From Cruorifilaria tuberocauda (taxonomy: Eukaryota; Nematoda; Chromadorea; Rhabditida; Onchocercidae): a stretch of 64,000 nt of DNA. This document shows positions 55,439 to 64,000 of the stretch, piece after piece. The position numbers and the translations under genes are program-made. The notes below the pieces were generated by a model. The model had not been told where the DNA came from. It did no database searches and saw nothing but the letters and a program-made list of their open reading frames with translations. Position 1 is the first letter of the stretch; every line of letters starts with the position of its first letter. The stretch lies in the NCBI GenBank assembly GCA_013365365.1, contig JABVXU010000125.1, forward strand, positions 62,001-126,000. Direction: 5' to 3'.

Positions 55439-57925
55439 GTGAGTTCGCGAGACTTGCATATTCTCGATCGTTTGATTACAATCTATAGAATATTGTCATG
55501 AGAAGTGTGTGTATGCACATGTAGTAAATATGAAAGTAGATTATTCATTCGGTAAAGTGGAAGAGTCTCACCAGCTAAACCTATTTTTCATAATTCCTTT
55601 TCGTTTCAGATTTCTTATGTTTCATACTTTTCTCATCTTTGTTTTTTAATATTTGCAATGCTATATGGAAGATCTTGCATATTGTAAAGTATTATATAAG
55701 CTTTATGCAGAAGAACACATTCATTAAAGCTGTATTTTAACTTTTTTAATTGAAGTACATCACTACTGTGTATTCTCTTAGACTAGTGCACTTCCTTCAA
55801 TAATTCCTTCTCACATGTTACTGAGATTATATCCATTATTAGTTTTTATGATCTGCTTTTTTTCAAATTATGAAAAGATTTCCATTTTATGTTATTCTAG
55901 CAGTCATTTTCGCTGATTCGTCTGTTGTCCTTCGTTGGTGTGTTGACATATTTGATATATAATAATATCGAGTCGATTGTGACCACATTGGGCAGCAGAA
56001 TTTGTTGTTCTTTCAAGAATTTGTCAATACATTTTCAACTCAATATTCGGAATTTCGCACAGTAATCAAATTAAATTCCATTTGGCCGCTTCACCTACAC
56101 CTTATATTAACTTACCTTCATAAATTTCTTGTTCCTAAAAATTCTTGAGTATATAAAATGGGCCAAGACTTCAAAATCTGCGTTTTGCGCACCAATTAAA
56201 TGTCCTTTTTTTCATTTTTCATGCTTGTAAAACTACCTTTTAATGCTGTTGCAAAAAACAAAAAAATGGAATTCTTTTTGGGAGGCATTTCGAAATAATT
56301 TCGTTATATTTCCTTACATTCTAACATTATCGTTATTAAAAATAACTGGTTCGCTAAAAGCACATCCACACTCCTTTAGTTCCATTAAAATATTTTAGCG
56401 ATTAAAGAAATTTTAAACTTCTGCGACGAGTTCCAAAAAACGTCACGAAGCATATCGAGTCTCATCATTATTATGTCTAATCCTAAATATTGTCATTTAA
56501 CAACCGGATATAAATCTGTTAACATCATAGCTGTGTTGGTAATGGTCATACTCTGCTTTGACAGCTGGAGAGATCTTTGTGCATAACCCCATATCATCAT
56601 CTCATTTGCTGGTGAATGAACCCGTCTTCCATCTCCAACAAATGATCGCAGCAAAAGGCCCCGATGCAATTGCTGACTTTTGCAATTTCTCACCTCTCCA
56701 CGTCTTTTCCATCCATTCAGATAGTGTAGTGTAGCATATTTCCTAATGGAAATAAACTATATGCACCACCCTGACCCATAGAAATGGTAAGCAATAATCA
56801 ACTTCCTTGAACTGGTTGCTACTTCATCACTCATTTACTGCTGCATGCCAATATATTATTTTTATCGACGTGCAAATCCAGCTTAAGTAGTACATATATA
56901 ACACAATCTGCAATACTACACAGTTCGAATCAACTACGTTTGCGACATCTCTCCAAGAGAGTACGGTATTTGTCCACGGACATTTGCGACATCTCCTAAC
57001 TCACTCGTTGTAAAATGATGCTGAAACATATGAGGAAAGACAAAGAGCTAATAATTGAAGCACTTGAAATTTCGGTGGAAGCTAGACTCGTAAGACGTAG
57101 TAGGAATTATTTGGTAATGTAGCTTCTATTTTAATATGTGAATAGGATAGAACGCTTCCACTATATAGCACGGGATTTGAATCCCATGCAAGAAATAATT
57201 ATCAGTTGAATATCAGACAAAACCATACAATTCATTTTATCTCCAAAAACGAGCGAGATAAAAATACTTCTAGGAAACAATAAAAGATAATAACAATTTT
57301 TCCAAAATATCAATCTGCAAAAGTTAAAAATATAAATATGCATCGGATCAGAATATTCCTTACCAACTTTACGTTGGTTTTCAGTTTCTCAACTTTTTCC
57401 TAAACAGTTACAGAATTTTTGTGAACAACATGAACAAAATGTAGACTGAAGAAAAATGACAATGTTACAAGTCAAGATTATATGGAAATAACTGGACAGG
57501 TTTTTTTTACACTAAAGTATAATACCAAGTTATTCAAAGAAGGATGACTTTTGAAAAGAATTAATTAGAAATTCTTAAACTGATTAGAAACTTAGCTGAA
57601 AAAAGTGCGGAAGTAAATGTTGCGTAGTGCACAATATATCCTACTAATGAAAGGAGTAGAGAGAAATTTAAAACAATAACAACTAATCAAAAAAAAGACG
57701 AGTATTATCAGAAGTGAAAAACGCATGGAAGATCAATTTTTTCAAAAATATGTTTACAGTGGCAAAAATTTCCTGTATTACTTAGATAAAATTACTACTG
57801 TTACTTCAGGAAAAAACTAAGCAAATCTTCAGTCAGCCGGATTGCAATATATGCATTACGATCTCTAATTTAAATCTATTCAAATCCCGTTAAAAGTATC
57901 CTAGTGAATAACACTTGGTAATATT
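55439..57925. other. Convergent intergenic region / 3' UTRs
   Basis: This lies between the ends of the SLC7 gene and the P5B ATPase gene. It has no supported exon. A 13-base direct repeat, tttgcgacatctc, occurs at 56939-56951 and 56983-56995 in a locally more GC-rich patch. Confidence 0.5.
56939..56995. repeat. 13-bp direct repeat pair in a GC-richer patch
   Basis: The string tttgcgacatctc occurs twice, 44 bases apart, in otherwise unremarkable intergenic DNA. Its function is unknown. Confidence 0.5.
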
Positions 57926-60900
57926 TTAGGGATCTGGGAAGGCGTACAATCCAAAATGATCACTAGATTCTTCAGCTGCGCTTTGAATCCAACTTGGGCT
58001 GTTGCTAATTGAAAGCAAAATTTTTTCATTCTTGTTTAGCATATCTGCATCCGTCTCAACAGAATGTCTCTTACGCCACCTAAAAAATAAAAACACATGC
58101 ATTATTATCATTTGGAATAGAAAATAATATCTTTTATCGAGCAAATATTAAGTCAAATAAATGAATTTAAATTAAAAATCTAGAAAGGCTCCAAACATCT
58201 CCAAACGATGGTCACTAAGCTCTTCATTCTGCAAAATATAAAGTAAGGGAGGATAAAGTACCTACTTTTCATGAACAGTAAGAATCAGGTACTCGATAAT
58301 CCCTGTTTCATACAAATAAGCGCATAAAATGTAGTTGAAAGCAACAAAAAGTATGAAAATCCGATAACCAAGCTCTGGAAGTGGGTCGTACTCCATGTGT
58401 CTGATCACAAAATACGGAGGGTTAATCGTGAACCACACACAAACAGAAATTAATATCACTGGAAGAAAAAAAACGTCAATTCGTCTACAAAATATTTTTT
58501 ATGATAATTTAATAAACTACGCCATTCTATCTAGTGGTACATATGTGAACTACAGAAGCAACGTTGCACTAACCAAGGCAGGCACAAAGAAAAGTGTTGC
58601 TGAAAATCGTTTTACGGTATGGAGGTCCTCTGCTATAAATAACTGCCAAAGTTAAATATTGGAAAGAAGATAAACAAAATACAGCAGTTCCCTGCAAACC
58701 AAATTGGAAATATATCATTTCAAAAACTTGATAATTAGGCTGTTTAATTCACAATAAGCAAATATAACATCAAAAAGAAAACACAATAGAAAAATCACTC
58801 TCAAATAATCCAGTTACCTGCATACTTCTTTTATCCTCAACAGAAATTCCAAATGGAGTTAAATAAGGCACAAACCATGGCTGCCTTGCAGTATATATAA
58901 AAATTGACAACTGAAGCGAAAAACTGATGAAAATCCAATTAAATGAATTTCATTTTTCATTTCAGAGACTTTCAAACACAAAAAATATGCCAGCATATAA
59001 TGCTGTAAAATAAGTAACAAGCTTGTTCTTTTTTAATCAACAACAGAGCGCCAGAATACAGAAAAGAGGGGATGGAAATGTGCCTTTTTGCAACTCGTAA
59101 TACGAAACTATTTTTTTATTCACATTGAAAACTAACCTGAAAAACGAAAACAATTAAAAGCTGCCCTACAACTGAAAGCAGTGATGCAAAAGAGAGTAGT
59201 TTCGCTGGTGGTGGAGAAACTGCAAGCTTTTGACATGGTGGAGTATAACCGAAACATGCAGCCACTGTTGTCACCAAGAATAAATCAATGAAAAGAAACT
59301 GAAAAACTTATCGGAATTTAAACAGTAACTATTTGCACTTCTTTGAATAAAAAATCGATGTTCATTCAACGACGTAAATCGATGTAAATTAGCACAGAAA
59401 TTACCTGAAAATCTGTAAGATTTGTGGCAAGCCAATAAAGCAAAACGACCGAAACAAACTGAGTTAATGAATAGCTTGCCATAAATTTGAAAATCCCAAA
59501 CGAAGTTACAAGGGCTGCTCGACCTGAAAAAATCGTGAATATTTTCTGTTGACTGCATACACTGATATTTTTGGATAAAAATATCATAACAGTGATACTC
59601 TCACCTTCACGAATAATCATCGGAACACAACGAATATCAGGTATACGCGAAGTGAATGGAGCTGCAATTGAAGCTTCTGCTTCAGACAACGATATACCAG
59701 CGTGAGCAGCCTAAAAGCTTATGCTGTAAAATAATTTTACAACTTCATGAATTGTTATTGAAGATAATTATCATCCTCTTTGTATAGTAAAAAGGCTCTA
59801 TTTACGAATCTTGCCGAATGATTTACATATCCATGAAGCGGTATTAAATACATCATTCTCTTCGTGAACTGTATGAATCAAATATAAATAAAACAAAAAC
59901 AATGAGCACGTACTTTCAGAGCAGCACAATCGTTGGCACCGTCGCCACACATTGCCACAGTGTATTCAACTTCTTGAAGTTTATTTACTACCATCTGCTT
60001 CTGCTCAGGTGACATTCGTGCAAAAACATCGCAAACAGTTACAAATTTATGCAACAACTCAGGATATTCACGAGAAATGACTTCAAATGTTGGACCTACA
60101 AAGCTGTCCTTTAGTTGCTGAGTAACTATGTCAGATATCACGGAACAAAGACTTGAAGATGATGCCACCAATTGATTATTTAATTACTTTGAAAGTACGA
60201 ATTTTTAAAGGCGGTACCAACCAGATACTGAAAGTTGGTAGGTAGGGTCTATGAAACTCCTCAATTCCATGTCATAAATTGATGAGGAATCATCCTGAAG
60301 ATCTTCGGATGAAGAAGCAGCCTGAAATAAACTGATATCAGCTGAACAAAACACAAATCAACTACTTTACATTTTAAACAAAAGATCGCAACTAAAGCAG
60401 AAAAAGGAGTATAATGCATTCAATTCAAAGCTGAGAAATTGTAAAAATAAACATCACAAAAACATTGTCAGATTCCAAACCTGCTTCAGCAGGAGAGGTA
60501 TTCTCGAGTTTGGTGAGTCACGACTACCACACTCAACGATATAGGCCTTCTTTACAGGCTGCATAATTCCACATTCACGAGCGACACTAAGCGCTGTAAG
60601 TATGTTATCGCCAGTGACCATTACAGTCCGAATATGAGCTCTAAATTTATATCAATTATTTAATTTAAAGGAAAAAATCAATTATGGAACTCATGCAACA
60701 AACTGTTTGAGGAAAACTTAAACAGATTTGAAAACCTTACTTATTCAGTTGATGAATAACACCTATTGTCTGCGCCTTCAGTCGATTTTCCATCGTCACT
60801 AGACCTAGCAATATCAAATTATTTTCCACCTGAAACAAGTTATTTTCTCCAAACCATGGAGATTATTTGAAACAGAAAATGATTATTTAGAATTCTCATC

Positions 60901-63900
60901 CATTCGATTACCAGTAAAAACGAACTTGTTCTCTGTTTACCCTCTGCGATTTAGGGAAACTAATATGCAGCTTTTTGTAGGCAACTGCAATCAATCGATA
61001 TCCATGTTGCGCATAATCATTCACGACATTCTGCAAAGTATTACTGTTTCAAAATGCCAAATGATTGAGCGACGCAACTACTAATGGATTTGAAGAGTTC
61101 AAAAAATACTGAAGAATCTCAAGTTTATCTAGCCAATTATAAAAATAAGAAAAATGAGCATCAGTAACATCGACTGAAAGAGTAATTATTTCGAAACATT
61201 TTTTGATATAAAAATTTGATTTTCTTGAAGCCCATTTAAGAATGATAGTAAAGAGTTCTATCTAATTCAAACAATCAGTATTATAACGCAGTATGCCCAG
61301 AAGTAAACCACTACGTAAATGTGTGAACACAGTCAATAAACAAATAAATAAATATACCTACATGTAACATAATACAATGATCTAAAGACTTTATGTCTTT
61401 TAATGATAAGCTTGGAATAAAGACATACACAGAAAAAGTTAAATCCTTAACATTCAAACACGTATTTGGACGAAATTATGATTAAAGATAAAACTATCCT
61501 TTTATTGGATTTATGAAGAATACGAAGATAGTAGAGAAATGAGAGCACAGATTTTGGACCATGGAACAACGGTTCCTGAGAAATTATTCAAATGAACGAA
61601 CGCTGTAGTTGGCAGGAATACTGGATGGTTGACAAAGCGAAGCTATCATTTCTGGAGCACCTTTGCAATACAAAGTCATATCGTGCGACTCGTCTTCCGG
61701 ATCATGCACAATGACAGACATCCGCTGTAGTGAAGAACTAAAAATTTAAATTAAGTAAAAGAGTTTTTTTAATCCTAACATAACTGCAAGTTTATGACTG
61801 AAACGTAACAAATAATAACAATACCCTAAACTGTAGCAACAGTTTGAAAATAAAATACACTATAGTAGGGATAAGTCATAACTTTCTCCTTCCTATGAAA
61901 TGACATAAACAGCACCTGAAAGCAAACTGCCTCAAAATTGCGAGTTCTATTTCACGATCGCAACCACATGCGCCAGGAACGCTGCGCACAACCGGTGGAG
62001 CCAAGATATCAAACCGAGCAGTTTCTTCAATCCTTGAATTCATGGTTTCATCCAGTGTCCATGTGGTGTTTTTGAAGAGAATCAAATCAAGCGGATCACC
62101 ACAGAGAACACCGTTTATGCTATAAGCTACTGACCGTTCAAAATAAGTCGATTATAAATAACTATAAGTAATATTAGATATGGATTAAAACTCTCATCTA
62201 TTTCTAATGAAAGCAATGAACGAACTATGTCAAACTGTGGCACGTAGATACTGCTTCAACGAGCTTCCGGTAGCCCCACATATCCTTGACATTCAATGAG
62301 GGGAACTCATGCCGAAATATTGGTTCCTTATCATCGCTATGCACAACGGGACAAACGGAATGAAAATCCAAACCATCCTCGGTTAAAGTTCCCGTCTTGT
62401 CGAAACAAACCTGTGAATTGCAAATAAAATATAAGCAAACACTACTTTAAATTCATTGTTTACAATGAGAGCAGAATGAAACCCAAAACTTACAACATTG
62501 ATCGCACCACAAGTATTGATGGTTGAAGGAGCGATACAATAAATGTCTTTTCTATGAAGACGCATATGTGATGCTAAGATTCCAACATTCATTGCAGCTA
62601 AAATTCGAATGTGCCAATGCAACTACACTCTTTAAATAAATTTTTAAATATTCAATCAAGATTCTTTAGTAAAGAATTATTACTGATGGCAACAATAATT
62701 TTCACTTAAGTTCCAGATAGTTTAAAAGACCATTATTCATATGGACAGAGTCAGATGAAATCGCTAACCAGGTAAAGCAGGAGGTACAACTACAGTAATA
62801 ATATCCAGTGCACGCACGATAACTGTTCTCATATCTATACCGCGAACAATCATAGTTACAATAGTATATGAAAAGCCGCAGAAGGCAATACATCCGAGAA
62901 AACCAACAAATTTGAAAAGATCGCTTGTAAAACGGAGATCTACTGGCTTTGGATACATTATTGAGCGTACTAGCTGACCTTTCAGCGTTGTATAAGCAGT
63001 TCGAAGAACCACTGCCTGGAATAAGTTACACGGTCACGAAAAAACGCATTTCGTCTAGCCAGGTATATAAAGATACAAACTTCATATTTGTGTAAACATC
63101 ATACAAAAATTCAACTTCATATAAAAAATTTTTCATTAGCAGTTACTAATTCATCCACTTTTGAATATTAGTACCTTTACACTTTTTCCCGCATAATAAC
63201 GTGTCTGAAGTACTTGAGTACCACAAAACAATGTATGCCTGGAATGTTTCTTCAACGAGAAAACTGAGAATTCATCATTAGTATCCGGCAGCGCAGTCTA
63301 AAAAAAGTTAAAACAAAATGATCCACAGGAGAAAAAAGTGACCACAAATCAAAACACGTTGTACTGACCTTGGTTACTGGAACTGATTCTCCCGTCAACA
63401 TTGATTCATTTACAATCACTGTGCCATTAATCAGTACGGCGTCACATTGCATATTGCATCCATTAGGAGGGATAAGAATGACATCACCAGGTACTAACTG
63501 CAATCGGGTCGTGCAGTGCAGATATTCAGTAAGCACCATTAAAGTTAATCAATTGCTAAAATGCAAATCATGTAAAGCAACTGAAATCAAAAATCAAGAA
63601 CTTACTTCCTCGCTATTTACTTTCATTAGATTATCACCATTTCTAAGCACCTGTACGTAAGCCGAAGAATGAACCATACTTCGTAACTTCCTTTCTTGCT
63701 TTCTCGTTTGATATAAATCCATCGCTATGGAAAACAAAGATATGGTAACAATCACGCTAGCATATATCTCATAATGATCCGAAAACCAAACGGCAACGCT
63801 ATAAAAACTCTCTATAGTGTTAACATAATATGAATGTCAATATAAAAAATTAATATCAAAAAATGAAAATTTTTACAGTAATATAACACATGACTAAAGT

Positions 63901-64000
63901 TTAAATAAAATACACACCTAAACAACTGGAATATGTAGAAAGGAGATAAAACTTCGCGGAATAAGAGAACATGCAGTGGCTTGAGGTTTATATCAATTAT
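57926..64000 (-). CDS. P5B-type ATPase (ATP13A2/CATP-like), 5' end outside the window
   Basis: At least 21 exons, from the window edge: 64000-63918, 63798-63606, 63497-63369, 63297-63175, 63015-62769, 62597-62494, 62410-62226, 62119-61916, 61737-61602, 61030-60941, 60829-60741, 60640-60481, 60321-60222, 60095-59914, 59710-59605, 59523-59405, 59298-59137, 58910-58818, 58691-58574, 58458-58266 and 58079-57926. Phases agree; 989 aa lie in the window, with perhaps 150-250 N-terminal residues missing. Numbering this fragment from 1: TGES 127-130 (actuator), PPALPA 254-259 (the P5B substrate motif in M4), DKTGT 297-301 with phospho-Asp297, KGAPE 448-452, TGDN 537-540 and GDGANDC 665-671. Six hydrophobic segments follow the hinge. 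P5B pumps sit in late endosomes, lysosomes or the plasma membrane and several export polyamines. PPALP separates P5B from P5A. Which of the CATP-5/6/7 paralogues it matches is unresolved. A Ser/Asp-rich insert (about 581-600) precedes the hinge. Confidence 0.94.

Noticed and set aside
57165..57190. T-arm-like string cgggatttgaatccc suggesting a tRNA gene
   Set aside because: No convincing A box, acceptor stem or anticodon arm could be folded around it, and the loop does not match the consensus TTCGAA.

Overview
The window is nuclear DNA from a nematode, most likely a filarial (spirurine) species. The signs are AT-rich composition, genes split into many small exons with short AT-rich introns and TTTTCAG-type acceptors, and TTTCAG-type acceptors 3 to 21 bases upstream of several start codons, as expected for spliced-leader trans-splicing. 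The proteins are also nematode-like (a cuticle PAN/ZP protein, a membrane trehalase). The species is inferred; no species-specific sequence was identified.

Layout. 1-6709: no gene I can support. 6724-9165 (+): ZCCHC24-like zinc-knuckle protein. 11136-12651 (-): proline-rich protein of unknown family. 13941-18549 (-): class A peptide-type GPCR with a 3 kb first intron. 23042-27494 (-): 13-exon trehalase with a C-terminal membrane anchor. 30279-35524 (-): four-PAN plus ZP cuticle protein, NOAH-2-like. 36.8-38.2 kb (-): a small diverged duplication with possible membrane-protein exons. 38497-40537 (-): G-protein alpha-i subunit. 40737-41210 (-): long orphan exon for a multi-pass membrane protein. 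43554-47466 (-): 16-exon SLC5-type sodium:solute symporter. 52384-55438 (+): 12-exon SLC7 light-chain amino-acid transporter. 57926 to the window end (-): P5B ATPase, with its N-terminus outside the window.

Exons were joined by hand from splice sites, reading phase and family conservation. In nine of the ten gene models every junction is in phase. The resulting lengths fit the families well: 354 aa for G-alpha-i, 341 aa for the GPCR, 644 aa for trehalase, 745 aa for the PAN/ZP protein, 486 aa for the LAT-type transporter. Boundaries may be off by a few bases where two sites compete.

No shared pathway is evident. The set is a typical mix of surface, transport and signalling genes: two nutrient transporters, a lysosomal/endosomal-type P5B pump, a trehalase, a cuticle protein, a receptor and a G protein. 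The most unusual points are a trehalase whose first family signature has lost the arginine, glutamate and tyrosine, a GC-AG intron in the G-alpha gene, loss of the C-terminal Cys motif in the ZCCHC24 relative, and an unclassified membrane-protein exon just upstream of the G-alpha gene.
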